Made by a program: the position numbers and the translations under genes. Shown one piece after another: positions 26,848 through 37,751 of a stretch of DNA of 64,000 nucleotides. Under the pieces are notes generated by a model. The model saw nothing but the letters and a program-made list of their open reading frames with translations. It had not been told where the DNA came from and searched no databases. Each line of letters begins with the position of its first letter. Position 1 is the first letter of the stretch. The DNA comes from Mycobacterium sp. Lineage in GTDB: Bacteria > Actinomycetota > Actinomycetes > Mycobacteriales > Mycobacteriaceae. The stretch is from contig RXJD01000008.1 of assembly GCA_003987775.1 (NCBI GenBank), forward strand, positions 62,001 through 126,000. Direction: 5' to 3'.

Positions 26848-27008
26848 GGGCGACGATGCGCGTCGGAACGGACGCGCTGAGGAGCCCGACAATCCAACAC
26901 AGCGGGCGACGATGCGCGTCGGAACGGACGCGCTGAGGAGCCCGACAATCCAACACAGCGGGCGACGATGCGCGGCGGAACGGACGCGCTGAGGAGCCCG
27001 ACAATCCC
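26848..27008. repeat. 56-bp tandem repeat, about 2.9 copies (MIRU/VNTR-like)
   Basis: The unit beginning GGGCGACGATGCGCGTCGGA occurs three times with an exact period of 56 bp (the CGACGATGCG core starts at 26851, 26907 and 26963). Copies 1 and 2 are identical; copy 3 has one change (GCGTCGG to GCGGCGG) and lacks the last ~8 bases. The opening words are like those of mycobacterial interspersed repetitive units (MIRU), which lie between genes and vary in copy number between strains. It lies upstream of the TIGR02569 gene. Confidence 0.95.
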
Positions 27009-27036
27009 ATCTGTCAGAGGCGCCTGCGCGCCGCAG

Positions 27037-28215
27037 TCAGTACACCACCATGTCGGGCTGCATCTGCGCGGCCCACGCCAGGATCCCGCCCTGCAGGTGC
27101 ACGGCATCGGAGAACCCGGCCTGCTTCACCGCAGCCAGCGCTTCCGCCGAGCGCACCCCGCTCTTGCAGTACAGGACGGCCACCCGGTCCTGCGGCAGCT
27201 GCGCCAAGCCCTCACCGGAGATGATCAGCCCCTTCGGCACGAGCTGGGCGCCGTCGATGTGCACGATGTCCCACTCCACCTGCTCGCGGACGTCGATCAG
27301 GGCCAGCTTCTTGCCGGCATCCATCATCGCGCGCAGCTCCTGCGGTGTGATGGTGGAACCGCTCGCCGCCGCGGCGGCGTCCTCCGAGACCACACCGCAG
27401 AACTGCTCATAGTCGATGAGTTCGGTGATCTTCGGCGTCGTGGGATCCTTCCGGATCCTGATGGTGCGATAGCTCATCTCCAGCGCGTCATAGATCATCA
27501 GCCGGCCGAGCAGGGTCTCGCCGATGCCGGTGATCAGCTTGATTGCCTCAGTGCCCATGACCGACGCGATCGAGGCGCAGATGATGCCCAGTACACCGCC
27601 CTCAGCGCAGGACGGCACCATGCCCGGGGGCGGCGGTTCCGGGTAGAGGTCGCGGTAGTTGAGCCCGAGCCCGTCGGGTGCGTCCTCCCAGAACACCGAC
27701 GCCTGGCCTTCGAAACGGTAGATCGATCCCCACACGTACGGCTTGCCCGCCAACACGGCGGCGTCGTTGACCAGATAACGGGTGGCGAAGTTGTCGGTGC
27801 CGTCCAGCATCAGGTCGTACTGGCTGAAAAGGTCCACGGCGTTGTCGGCTTCCAGCCTGAATTCATGGAGTCGCACCTCGATCAGCGGGTTGATCGCAAC
27901 GATCGAGTCGCGCGCCGACTGCGCCTTGGACCGTCCCACGTCGGCCGTGCCGTGGATGACCTGGCGCTGCAGATTGGATTCGTCGACGACGTCGAAGTCG
28001 ACGATCCCGATAGTGCCGACACCGGCGGCTGCGAGGTAGAGCAGCGTCGGGGATCCGAGCCCTCCGGCCCCGATCACCAGCACCCGGGCGTTCTTCAGCC
28101 GCTTCTGTCCGTCGACACCCAGGTCGGGAATGATGAGATGGCGACTGTAGCGGGCCACCTCCTCACGGCTGAGTGTCGCGGCGGGTTCTACCAGGGGCGG
28201 CAACGATGACGTCAC
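27037..28215 (-). CDS. moeZ: MoeZ, adenylyltransferase-sulfurtransferase (MoeB plus rhodanese)
   Basis: The 392-residue protein joins an E1-like ThiF/MoeB domain (nucleotide motif GAGGLGSPT at 49-57, NLQRQVIHG, and the active cysteine region PSCAEGGVLG) to a C-terminal rhodanese domain with the loop YCKSGVRS (Cys350). MoeZ adenylates and then thiocarboxylates the C-terminus of ubiquitin-like sulfur carriers such as CysO and the MoaD-type proteins, feeding cysteine and molybdenum-cofactor synthesis. Length equals that of the M. tuberculosis enzyme. Also called MoeB1/MoeBR. Confidence 0.95.
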   Translation of the reverse strand: MTSSLPPLVEPAATLSREEVARYSRHLIIPDLGVDGQKRLKNARVLVIGAGGLGSPTLLYLAAAGVGTIGIVDFDVVDESNLQRQVIHGTADVGRSKAQSARDSIVAINPLIEVRLHEFRLEADNAVDLFSQYDLMLDGTDNFATRYLVNDAAVLAGKPYVWGSIYRFEGQASVFWEDAPDGLGLNYRDLYPEPPPPGMVPSCAEGGVLGIICASIASVMGTEAIKLITGIGETLLGRLMIYDALEMSYRTIRIRKDPTTPKITELIDYEQFCGVVSEDAAAAASGSTITPQELRAMMDAGKKLALIDVREQVEWDIVHIDGAQLVPKGLIISGEGLAQLPQDRVAVLYCKSGVRSAEALAAVKQAGFSDAVHLQGGILAWAAQMQPDMVVY

Positions 28216-28245
28216 ATGTTCGAGGTTAGGCGATCAGCAAGCCGC

Positions 28246-28304
28246 CGAGCAGACGCAAAATCGCCCATTTTCGGCAGGCGATTGGGCGATTTTGCGTCTG
28301 CTCG
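28246..28304. repeat. 22-bp perfect inverted repeat (palindromic element or bidirectional terminator)
   Basis: The left arm (28246-28267, opening CGAGCAGACGCAAAATCGCC) and the right arm (28283-28304) are perfect reverse complements over 22 bp, with a 15-nt loop. It sits 30 bp upstream of moeZ and 45 bp after the end of the DUF3152 gene, both on the minus strand. It can serve as a terminator for the latter. A perfect arm that long with an internal AAAA/TTTT also fits a dispersed palindromic repeat; I believe related sequences recur in mycobacterial genomes but cannot check. Confidence 0.9.
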
Positions 28305-28349
28305 CGCCACGAACCGCGCCACGAATTGCGCCGCAAACCGCGCTAGGAA

Positions 28350-30503
<2,154 letters not shown>

Positions 30504-30884
30504 CGGGGCCCCTTCCGTTGGCATTTTCGTCGCAGGCGTCTGTGCAGCAGGCTAGTGGACGGGTCGGACCGGCACAGCGCCCCGCCCCCAAACCGGCAGT
30601 TCGCGGTTAGTGAACAAACCCATCACGATTCGGTTTAGGCACCCGTCGCAGCCCTGAACCGGTCCGTCCACGTCATTAACATCGGCACCATCAGTAACAT
30701 CCGTGACACCCTCTACGACATCGTCCGAGACCTCGAAGAGTTCCCGGGCGATGACGCTCGCGCGGAAAGCTACGCCGCAGACTTCGACGACGACGACCCG
30801 GAGACCGACAGCTGGGACGATTCCGACTACCAAACCGACGAGGAATGGGCATGGCCCGCCGACCGCCGCTGGCGCCCGATCGCC

Positions 30885-31460
30885 ATGTTCCTCGGCGCCG
30901 TTGTGGCGATCGGAGCCATTGCCACCGCGGTGATCATCAACAGCGGCGACAGCGCCACCACCAAGGCGACGGTCGGGGTGCCGGCCCCCCGTACGGCCAT
31001 CACGACGCCCCGATCCAGTGCGCCGCCGAGCGCGACCGCGAGTGCCCCGCCGACCTCATCCCGCGGCCTGCTCCCCCCGGAGACGGTCACCACCATCGCG
31101 CCCAGCGACGCGCCCACCAAGACGGCAACGCCGCGGCTACCGACCGCTGCCCCGGCTCCGACAGCCGCCCCGCCCGGCGCGGCGATCAACCCACGCACCG
31201 TCGTCTACAGCGTGACGGGCACCAAGCAGCTCTTCGATCTGGTCAACATCGCCTATACCGACGCCCGCGGCTTCCCGGTGACCGAGTTCAACGTCGCGCT
31301 GCCCTGGACGAAGGTTGTCGTGCTCAATCCTGGCGTGCAGACCGAATCGGTGATCGCGACCAGCATCTACGGCCAGCTCAACTGCTCGATCGTCAACGCG
31401 CAGGGTCAGGTGGTGAAGGCGTCGACCACCAGTTCCGCCCTGGCGACCTGCACCCGCTAA
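30885..31460 (+). CDS. Membrane-anchored protein with MmpS-like C-terminal domain (Rv3209-like)
   Basis: From the first in-frame ATG (30885) the product is 191 residues: one membrane helix at the start (LGAVVAIGAIATAVII), a long Thr/Pro/Ala linker, and a C-terminal domain of about 85 residues. That domain has the MmpS pattern VVYSVTGTKQ ... LPWTKVV ... LNCSIVNAQGQVV ... TCTR. MmpS proteins partner MmpL transporters, but no mmpL is nearby. The same frame is open back to 30639 with strong coding character and codes an acidic stretch directly before the helix, so translation probably begins upstream at a non-ATG codon (see findings). Confidence 0.8.
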   Translation: MFLGAVVAIGAIATAVIINSGDSATTKATVGVPAPRTAITTPRSSAPPSATASAPPTSSRGLLPPETVTTIAPSDAPTKTATPRLPTAAPAPTAAPPGAAINPRTVVYSVTGTKQLFDLVNIAYTDARGFPVTEFNVALPWTKVVVLNPGVQTESVIATSIYGQLNCSIVNAQGQVVKASTTSSALATCTR

Positions 31461-32161
31461 CTCAACCCGAGTTCGCGCATCCGGCTGTCGTGGGTGTGCT
31501 GTAGCCGCTCGAAGAACGCGCCCAGCTGCCCCAGCCCGCCCGTCCCGGAAACCACCAGGTCGACCAGTTCGTCGTGATCGGCCAGCAGGAACTGCGCCTG
31601 GGTGATCGCTTCGCCGAGCAGCCGGCGCGACCACAGCGCCAGCCGGCTGCGTTGCTTGCCGCTGGACGTCACCGCCGCCCGCACCTCGGCGACGACGAAT
31701 TGGGAGTGCCCCGTCTCGGACAGGGCTTCGCGCACCACGTCGGCCACCTCGTCGGGCAGCCCGTCGGCGATCTCCAGGTACAGGTCGGCGGCCAGGGCGT
31801 CGCCGACATACGTCTTCACCAGGGCTTCCAGCCAGGTGCTCGGGGTGGTCAGCCGGTGATAGTTCTCCAGCGCCGAGACGTACTTCGACATCGCCGGCAC
31901 CACGTCGACACCGCGCCGTTCCAGGGCGTCCCGCAGCAGCTCGTAGTGCCCCATCTCGGCGGCGGCAATGCTGGCCATCGAGATCCGGCCCCGCAGGTTC
32001 GGGGCCATCCGCGCCTCTTCGGTCAACCGGTAGAACGCCGCTACCTCGCCGTATGCGAGCAGCGCGAACAATTCGTTGACGCCAGGGTGATCCGCCGGCA
32101 GCCGGGGCCTGGGCGAATCGGCCGCCTCGTCGTGGGAGTCGGCGGTGGATGGCGAAGGCAT
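31457..32161 (-). CDS. Ferritin-like fold protein, MiaE-type (Rv3210c-like)
   Basis: The 234-residue protein is mostly helical with the carboxylate/His spacing of a ferritin-like four-helix bundle: EVAAFYRLTEE, then AAAEMGHYELLRDALE in the next helix, and SETGHSQFVVAE later. The family is related to MiaE, the tRNA ms2io6A hydroxylase, and is usually annotated as a ferritin-like fold domain protein. Whether it hydroxylates tRNA is not known. The N-terminal ~25 residues are low-complexity. It overlaps the previous gene by 4 bp and is convergent with it. Confidence 0.85.
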   Translation of the reverse strand: MPSPSTADSHDEAADSPRPRLPADHPGVNELFALLAYGEVAAFYRLTEEARMAPNLRGRISMASIAAAEMGHYELLRDALERRGVDVVPAMSKYVSALENYHRLTTPSTWLEALVKTYVGDALAADLYLEIADGLPDEVADVVREALSETGHSQFVVAEVRAAVTSSGKQRSRLALWSRRLLGEAITQAQFLLADHDELVDLVVSGTGGLGQLGAFFERLQHTHDSRMRELGLS

Positions 32162-32415
32162 GGTGACACTTTAGTCGGCAGGATTAACGGAACATGGGTG
32201 CCCGCTGGGCGACCAGGTATCATGCTTGGTAGGCAGTGGCTGAATCTGTGCTGTCACTGCCCAAAAGAAATGTGCGTGCACGCAACGGCCCGCCCCGATC
32301 AAGCAGCGGGCCTCGGCGACGTAATCGGAGTCGGAAATCGTGCGCGCGAACCGCGACACAGACGAAGTACCGACTCAAACTCGATTACTGTCACCGAAAG
32401 GCTCTCCTCCTGCGT
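32162..32415 (+). promoter_or_regulatory. Long structured 5' leader of the DEAD-box helicase gene
   Basis: This gene-free stretch holds two clean hairpins on the plus strand: GGCAGTG with CACTGCC (about 32232-32261), and GGCCCGC (32287-32293) with GCGGGCC (32306-32312). It ends in a purine-poor CTCCTCC run before the ATG. A long structured leader is common for RNA-helicase genes that control their own expression. I see no coding frame that is convincing here. Confidence 0.4.
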
Positions 32416-33927
32416 ATGACCGCACTAAAAAGCACCACCCCGTTGACCTTTGCCAGCCTTGGAGTTCGCGACGAAATCGTCAGCGCACTGGCCGAAAAGG
32501 GCATTGAAACCCCATTTGCTATCCAGGAACTCACCCTGCCGCTCGCGCTCGCCGGCGAAGACGTCATCGGCCAAGCGCGCACCGGCATGGGCAAGACCTT
32601 CGGGTTCGGCGTACCGCTGCTGCAGCGCATCACGTCCGAGACCGCCACGCGACCGCTGACCGGCGCACCGCGGGCCCTGGTTGTGGTCCCGACCCGGGAG
32701 CTGTGCCTGCAGGTCAACGGCGACCTGGCCACCGCCGCCAAGTACCTCAAGGTGAAGAACGAAGACGGCACCGAGCGCCCACTGTCCGTCCTTGCCATCT
32801 ACGGCGGTCGTGCCTACGAACCGCAGATCGAAGCGCTGCACAAGGGCGTCGACGTCGTGGTGGGCACCCCGGGCCGGTTGCTCGACCTGTGCCAGCAGGG
32901 CCACCTGCAGCTGGGCGGATTGTCGGTGCTGGTCCTCGACGAGGCCGACGAGATGCTCGACCTGGGCTTCCTCCCCGACATCGAGCGCATCCTGCGCCAA
33001 ATTCCGGCCGACCGGCAGTCGATGCTGTTCTCCGCGACCATGCCGGACCCGATCATCACCCTGGCCCGCACGTTCATGGTTCAGCCCACCCACATCCGGG
33101 CCGAGGCACCGCACTCGCTGGCCGTGCACGACACCACCGAGCAGTTCGTCTACCGCGCCCACGCGCTGGACAAGGTTGAACTGGTCAGCCGGATTCTGCA
33201 GGCCCAGGACCGCGGCGCGACGATGATCTTCACCCGCACCAAGCGCACCGCCCAGAAGGTCGCCGACGAACTCCAGGAACGCGGTTTCGCGGTCGGAGCC
33301 GTCCACGGCGACCTCGGTCAGATAGCCCGCGAGAAGGCGCTCAAGGCATTCCGCTCCGGCGACATCAACGTGCTGGTGGCCACCGACGTGGCCGCGCGCG
33401 GCATCGACATCGACGACGTCACGCACGTCATCAACTATCAGTGCCCCGAGGACGAGAAGATGTACGTCCACCGCATCGGGCGCACCGGCCGCGCCGGCCG
33501 CACCGGCGTCGCCGTGACCCTGGTCGACTGGGACGAGCTGGAGCGCTGGTCGGCGATCGACAAGGCGTTAAGCCTGGGCTCCCCCGACCCGTCGGAGACC
33601 TACTCCAACTCGCCGCACCTGTACTCGGAATTGGTCATCCCCACCGACGCCGGGGGTAGCGTCGGCACGCCGCGCAAGGCGCCCGTCAAGCAACGCGAGG
33701 CCAGCAGCGGCACATCGCAACGCCCGCCCCGGCGTCCGGACCGCCGCAAGCGCACCCGCGGCGGCAAGCCCGTCACCGGCCATCCCGAGGCGAACACCGC
33801 TGCCGCCGCTGACGCGGCTCCGGAGAACGCCGCACCCGCCGGGGCCGGCACCGGCGCTCCGTCCAGCAGCACCCGCCGTCGTCGCCGTCGTCGCAAGCCG
33901 GCAGACGCCGCCGCGGCGGCCAACTGA
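32416..33927 (+). CDS. rhlE: DEAD-box ATP-dependent RNA helicase (RhlE-like)
   Basis: The 503-residue protein has all DEAD-box motifs: the Q motif (FAIQELTLP), motif I (ARTGMGKT, with the usual Ser/Thr-Gly as Met-Gly), PTREL, TPGR, the DEAD box in [12 protein letters not shown], and [10 protein letters not shown]. The last ~110 residues are a basic, Ala/Pro-rich disordered tail ending in runs of arginine ([12 protein letters not shown]) that likely binds RNA. Such proteins remodel RNA in ribosome assembly or decay. ATG 32416 is the first Met of the conserved domain; the open frame upstream is leader sequence. Confidence 0.93.
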   Translation: MTALKSTTPLTFASLGVRDEIVSALAEKGIETPFAIQELTLPLALAGEDVIGQARTGMGKTFGFGVPLLQRITSETATRPLTGAPRALVVVPTRELCLQVNGDLATAAKYLKVKNEDGTERPLSVLAIYGGRAYEPQIEALHKGVDVVVGTPGRLLDLCQQGHLQLGGLSVLVLDEADEMLDLGFLPDIERILRQIPADRQSMLFSATMPDPIITLARTFMVQPTHIRAEAPHSLAVHDTTEQFVYRAHALDKVELVSRILQAQDRGATMIFTRTKRTAQKVADELQERGFAVGAVHGDLGQIAREKALKAFRSGDINVLVATDVAARGIDIDDVTHVINYQCPEDEKMYVHRIGRTGRAGRTGVAVTLVDWDELERWSAIDKALSLGSPDPSETYSNSPHLYSELVIPTDAGGSVGTPRKAPVKQREASSGTSQRPPRRPDRRKRTRGGKPVTGHPEANTAAAADAAPENAAPAGAGTGAPSSSTRRRRRRRKPADAAAAAN

Positions 33928-33943
33928 CGGCATACTCACATCC

Positions 33944-35158
33944 GTGGTCCGACCCGAGCGCCGCACCAAGACTGACATTGCGGCCGCCGTGGCAATCGCG
34001 GTCGTCGTTGCGGTAGCCGCGTCACTCATCTGGTGGACGAGCGACGCGCGGGCCACCGTCAGTCGGCCGGCCGCGACTGCCGCCCCGACACCCAGCCAGG
34101 CCCGCGACGTCCCGGGGACCCTGCGCCAGCTCTGGACCGCCCCCAGCCCGGGAACCCGAGTTCCGGTGGTGGTGGCCGGCTCCGTCGCCACCGGCAACGG
34201 GCGCGAGGTGCAGGGGCGCGATCCCGGCACGGGTCAGGTCCAGTGGAGCTACTCGCGGGACACCGACCTGTGCGGGGTGACCTGGGTGTACCACTACGCC
34301 GTCGCCGTCTACCGGGACGACCGGGGCTGCGGCCAGGTCAGCACCATCGACGGATCGACCGGGCGGCGTGGGCCGGCCCGCAGCAGCTACGCCGATCCCA
34401 AGGTACGGCTGTCCTCCGACGGCACCACCGTGCTATCGGCGGGCGACACCCGGCTGGAGATGTGGCGCTCCGACATGGTCCGGATGATGGCGTACGGCGA
34501 GACCGACGCGCGCGTGAAGCCGGTGAACCGCGGCCTGCACTCCGGCTGCACCCTCGAATCGGCCGCAGCCAGCTCGTCGTCCGTGGCGGTGCTCGAGGCC
34601 TGCACGAACCAGGCCGACCTCAAGCTGGTCCTGCTGCGACCCGGCAAAGAGGATGACGAACCACAGCAGCAGGTGGTGCAGGAAACCGGGGTACGGCCGG
34701 GCACCGGCGCCCGCGTAGTGGTGGTCTCGCAGAACCGCGCCGCGGTGTACCTGCCGACACCCCAGCCCCACCTCGACGTGGTCGACGAAACCGGGACCAC
34801 GGTGTCAAGCACCCTGCTGGCCGGACCGCCGTCACCGTCGTCGGTGGTGTCCAGCACCGGGAACCTGGTGACCTGGTGGACCGGCGATGCGCTGCTGGTG
34901 CTGGAGGCGACCAACCTGACCGCGCGCTACACGATCGCCGCCGGAGAGACGGCCGCCCCGCTCGGCCCGGGAGTGATGATGGCCGGTCAGCTACTAGTGC
35001 CGGTCACCGGTGCGATCGGCGTTTACGACCCGGTCAACGGCGAGGCCAGCCGGTACATCCCGGTGGAACGGCAGCCGGGCAGCTCGGCGGTGATCCCGGC
35101 GGTCTCGGGTTCCCGCGTGATCGAGCAGCGCGGCGACACCGTGGTGGCGCTCGGTTAG
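33944..35158 (+). CDS. Membrane-anchored beta-propeller-like protein (Rv3212-like)
   Basis: The 404-residue product (GTG 33944) has a short basic cytoplasmic start, a membrane helix (about 12-30, AAVAIAVVVAVAASLIWW) and an outer region with repeated short beta-rich units (for example WSYSRDTDLCG, VRLSSDGTTVLSAGDTRL, RYTIAAGE) like PQQ or WD-type propellers. Four or more cysteines suggest disulfides. Function unknown. It starts 16 bp after the helicase gene, so it may share its transcript, and overlaps the ParA-like gene by 4 bp at the end. Confidence 0.8.
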   Translation: MVRPERRTKTDIAAAVAIAVVVAVAASLIWWTSDARATVSRPAATAAPTPSQARDVPGTLRQLWTAPSPGTRVPVVVAGSVATGNGREVQGRDPGTGQVQWSYSRDTDLCGVTWVYHYAVAVYRDDRGCGQVSTIDGSTGRRGPARSSYADPKVRLSSDGTTVLSAGDTRLEMWRSDMVRMMAYGETDARVKPVNRGLHSGCTLESAAASSSSVAVLEACTNQADLKLVLLRPGKEDDEPQQQVVQETGVRPGTGARVVVVSQNRAAVYLPTPQPHLDVVDETGTTVSSTLLAGPPSPSSVVSSTGNLVTWWTGDALLVLEATNLTARYTIAAGETAAPLGPGVMMAGQLLVPVTGAIGVYDPVNGEASRYIPVERQPGSSAVIPAVSGSRVIEQRGDTVVALG

Positions 35159-35958
35159 TTGTAGTCCACCGCGAAGGTCGGCAGGGCCTTGCCGGTCTTC
35201 CAGTGCTTGATCAGCGCCTTCGCCAGTTCGCGGTAGGCCAGCGCGCCCTTGTTCTTCCGCCCGGCGAGCACCGAGGAGCCCGACGCGCTGGCCTCGGCGA
35301 AGCGCACCGTCCGCGGAATCGGCGGCGCCAGCACCGGCAGCTCGTAGCGGTCGGCAACGTCGAGCAGGACATCGCGGGTGTGGGTGGTCCGGGAGTCGTA
35401 CAGCGTGGGGAGAGCGCCCAGCAGGCGCAGATCCGGATTGGTGATCTGCTGGACGTCGGCCACCGTGCGCAGGAACTGACCCACTCCGCGGTGCGCGAGC
35501 GTCTCGCACTGCAGCGGCACAATGACCTCGCCCGCGGCGGTGAGCCCGTTGAGCGTCAGCACCCCGAGCGACGGCGGGCAGTCGATGATCACCACGTCGA
35601 AATCGTCCGCGAGTTTGGCCAGCGCCCGCTTGAGCGCATATTCGCGCCCGGCCCGCATCAGCAGCATCGCCTCAGCACCTGCGAGGTCAATGTTGGCCGG
35701 CAGCAACGTCATTCCCTCGGAGGTCTCGACCAGCGCGGCACCCGGCTCGACATCGCCGAGCAGCACCTCATGGACGGAGACCGGCAATTTGTCCGGATCC
35801 TGGCCCAGCGAGAAGGTCAGACACCCCTGGGGGTCCAGATCGACGAGCAGCACCCGTTTTCCCTCGTCCACCATCGCCGCACCGAGCGACGCGACCGTCG
35901 TCGTCTTGGCCACACCGCCCTTCTGATTGGCCACCGCCAGCACGCGCATGTCACTCAC
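35155..35958 (-). CDS. ParA/Soj-like ATPase (Rv3213c-like)
   Basis: The 267-residue protein from GTG 35958 is a MinD/ParA ATPase with the deviant Walker A KGGVAKTT (about residues 13-20), the Walker B VVIIDCPPSLG and the switch DLDPQGCLTF. It is nearly identical along its length to the second Soj-type protein of M. tuberculosis. No ParB partner lies beside it, so it probably positions another cargo or assists segregation. In-frame alternatives are ATG 35967 and ATG 35949; the open frame beyond is antisense to gpm2. Confidence 0.92.
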   Translation of the reverse strand: MSDMRVLAVANQKGGVAKTTTVASLGAAMVDEGKRVLLVDLDPQGCLTFSLGQDPDKLPVSVHEVLLGDVEPGAALVETSEGMTLLPANIDLAGAEAMLLMRAGREYALKRALAKLADDFDVVIIDCPPSLGVLTLNGLTAAGEVIVPLQCETLAHRGVGQFLRTVADVQQITNPDLRLLGALPTLYDSRTTHTRDVLLDVADRYELPVLAPPIPRTVRFAEASASGSSVLAGRKNKGALAYRELAKALIKHWKTGKALPTFAVDYN

Positions 35959-36045
35959 AGTGCCCATCCTGGCACGGAACCCATTGCCCCGTTCGGGTGG
36001 CGGGCCCGGCGCCGCCCCCGGCGTGTCTCGGGCAGAATCGCGGGC

Positions 36046-36657
36046 ATGGGCGTACACAACCGGAGGCTGGTGCTGTTGCGCCACGGGGAGACCGAATGGT
36101 CGAAGTCGGGGCAGCACACCGGCCGCACCGACATCGAGTTGACCGCCGCCGGCCGGGAGCAGGCCGAATTCGCCGGCGTGGTGCTCGGCGATCTCAAACT
36201 CGACAGGCCATTCGTGTACTGCAGCCCACGACGCCGGACGCTGGTCACCGCCGACCTGGCTGGACTCATCGTCGACCAGGTGACGCCCTTGGTCGCCGAG
36301 TGGGACTACGGCGACTACGAAGGCCTGACCACGCCGGAGATCCACGAAACCGACCCGGACTGGCTGGTGTGGACACACGGATGCCCTGGCGGTGAAAGCG
36401 TCGCGCAGGTCAGCGAACGTGCCGACCGGGCGATCGCTCTGGCATTGGAGAACATGGAGTCGCGGGACGTTCTCTTCGTGAGCCACGGTCATTTCTCCCG
36501 GGCCGTGATCACCCGGTGGGCGCAGTTCGACCTGAGCGAGGGCAGCCGCTTCGGTATGCCCACCGCCACCATCGCGATCTGCACTTTCGAGCACGGTATC
36601 CGGCAGCTCGCTCAGCTCGGCCTGAGCTGCCATCCCAAACCGGCTGCGATCGCGTGA
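36046..36657 (+). CDS. gpm2: Histidine phosphatase superfamily enzyme (Gpm2/Rv3214-like acid phosphatase)
   Basis: The 203-residue protein has the RHGE motif LLRHGETEW (catalytic His near residue 12), a second arginine region (CSPRRRTL), and the late catalytic His in FVSHGHFSRA. The M. tuberculosis counterpart, first called phosphoglycerate mutase 2, was shown to be an acid phosphatase rather than a mutase. Length equals it. The stop overlaps the entC-like start by 4 bp, and this in turn overlaps the GNAT gene, giving a three-gene operon. Confidence 0.93.
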   Translation: MGVHNRRLVLLRHGETEWSKSGQHTGRTDIELTAAGREQAEFAGVVLGDLKLDRPFVYCSPRRRTLVTADLAGLIVDQVTPLVAEWDYGDYEGLTTPEIHETDPDWLVWTHGCPGGESVAQVSERADRAIALALENMESRDVLFVSHGHFSRAVITRWAQFDLSEGSRFGMPTATIAICTFEHGIRQLAQLGLSCHPKPAAIA

Positions 36658-37751
36658 GCCGCGAACCGGCCTTTGCGCTCACCGGTCCCCGGGGAACCCT
36701 GATCGCCGAGCGCGCCGGCGACCGCTACCCCGACATCGCCGCGGCACACGCGGCGCTACGCACGGGACGTGCGCCAATCGTGTTGGGCGCGTTGCCGTTC
36801 GATGTGCACCGGCCGGCCGCGCTGTTCGCCCCGGAGAACCTGAGCCACGTAAACGCCCTGCCCGGCTGGCCGACCGGTCCACTGCCGAGCGTCCGCATCG
36901 ACGCCGCCCTACCGCCCAGCGACGAGCACCGCGACCGCATCAGCCGCGCCCGCAAACAGCTTGCGGCGCAGGATAATCCGCTGCAAAAGGTGGTGCTGGC
37001 TCGCGCCTTGCGGCTGGCCGCCGATGCTCCACTGGACGGCCGCGTCGTCCTGCGGCGACTGATCGACGCCGACCCGACGGCATACGGTTTCCTCACCGAC
37101 CTGAGTGCGGCCGGCCCGGACTACGGCGGGACGGCGCTGGTGGGTGCCAGCCCGGAACTGTTGGTGGCCCGAACCGGCACGCAAGTGGTGTGCCGGCCGT
37201 TCGCGGGCTCGGCTCCCCGCTCGGCCGATCCCGTCATCGACGCGGCCAACGGCGCCGAACTGGCCGCATCCGACAAGAATCGGCACGAACATCAGCTGGT
37301 CATCGACACGATGCGCGCGGCCCTCGAGCCGCTGTGTGACGACCTGACCATCGCCGCCGAACCGCAACTGAGCCGCACCGCCGCGGTCTGGCACCTGTGC
37401 ACGCCGATTGTCGGCGAGCTGCGCGACAGCTCAACGAGCGCAATCGATCTGGCGCTGGCGCTGCATCCCACCCCGGCGGTCGGCGGGGTGCCGACCGAGC
37501 AGGCCACCGAGTTGATCGCCACTTTGGAGGGCGACCGGGGCTTCTACGCCGGCGCGGTGGGCTGGTGCGACGCACGCGGCGACGGCTACTGGGTGGTGTC
37601 GATCCGGTGCGCCGAGTTGTCGGCCGACCGCCGGACCGCGCTGGCCCGCGCGGGCGGCGGCATCGTCGCCGAATCCGATCCCGACGACGAAGTCGCAGAG
37701 ACCACAACGAAATTCGCGACGATTTTGAAAGCGCTGGGAGTAGTGCAGTGA
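36654..37751 (+). CDS. entC: Isochorismate synthase-like chorismate-binding enzyme (EntC)
   Basis: From the GTG at 36654 the product is 365 residues, with the chorismate-binding fold: KVVLARALRL, GASPELLVARTGTQV, RPFAGSAPR, KNRHEHQLVID, and the signature HPTPAVGGVPTEQA. It ends in the GGGIVAESDPDDEVAET metal-binding region. It converts chorismate to isochorismate for menaquinone or siderophore synthesis. The catalytic Lys/Glu pair of the family is in place by motif position. The frame upstream of 36654 overlaps gpm2 and is not used. Overlaps both neighbours by 4 bp. Confidence 0.92.
   Translation: MSREPAFALTGPRGTLIAERAGDRYPDIAAAHAALRTGRAPIVLGALPFDVHRPAALFAPENLSHVNALPGWPTGPLPSVRIDAALPPSDEHRDRISRARKQLAAQDNPLQKVVLARALRLAADAPLDGRVVLRRLIDADPTAYGFLTDLSAAGPDYGGTALVGASPELLVARTGTQVVCRPFAGSAPRSADPVIDAANGAELAASDKNRHEHQLVIDTMRAALEPLCDDLTIAAEPQLSRTAAVWHLCTPIVGELRDSSTSAIDLALALHPTPAVGGVPTEQATELIATLEGDRGFYAGAVGWCDARGDGYWVVSIRCAELSADRRTALARAGGGIVAESDPDDEVAETTTKFATILKALGVVQ

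Noticed and set aside
26848..27008. CRISPR array
   Set aside because: The repeat is contiguous (56 bp head to tail) without unique spacers and no cas genes are present.
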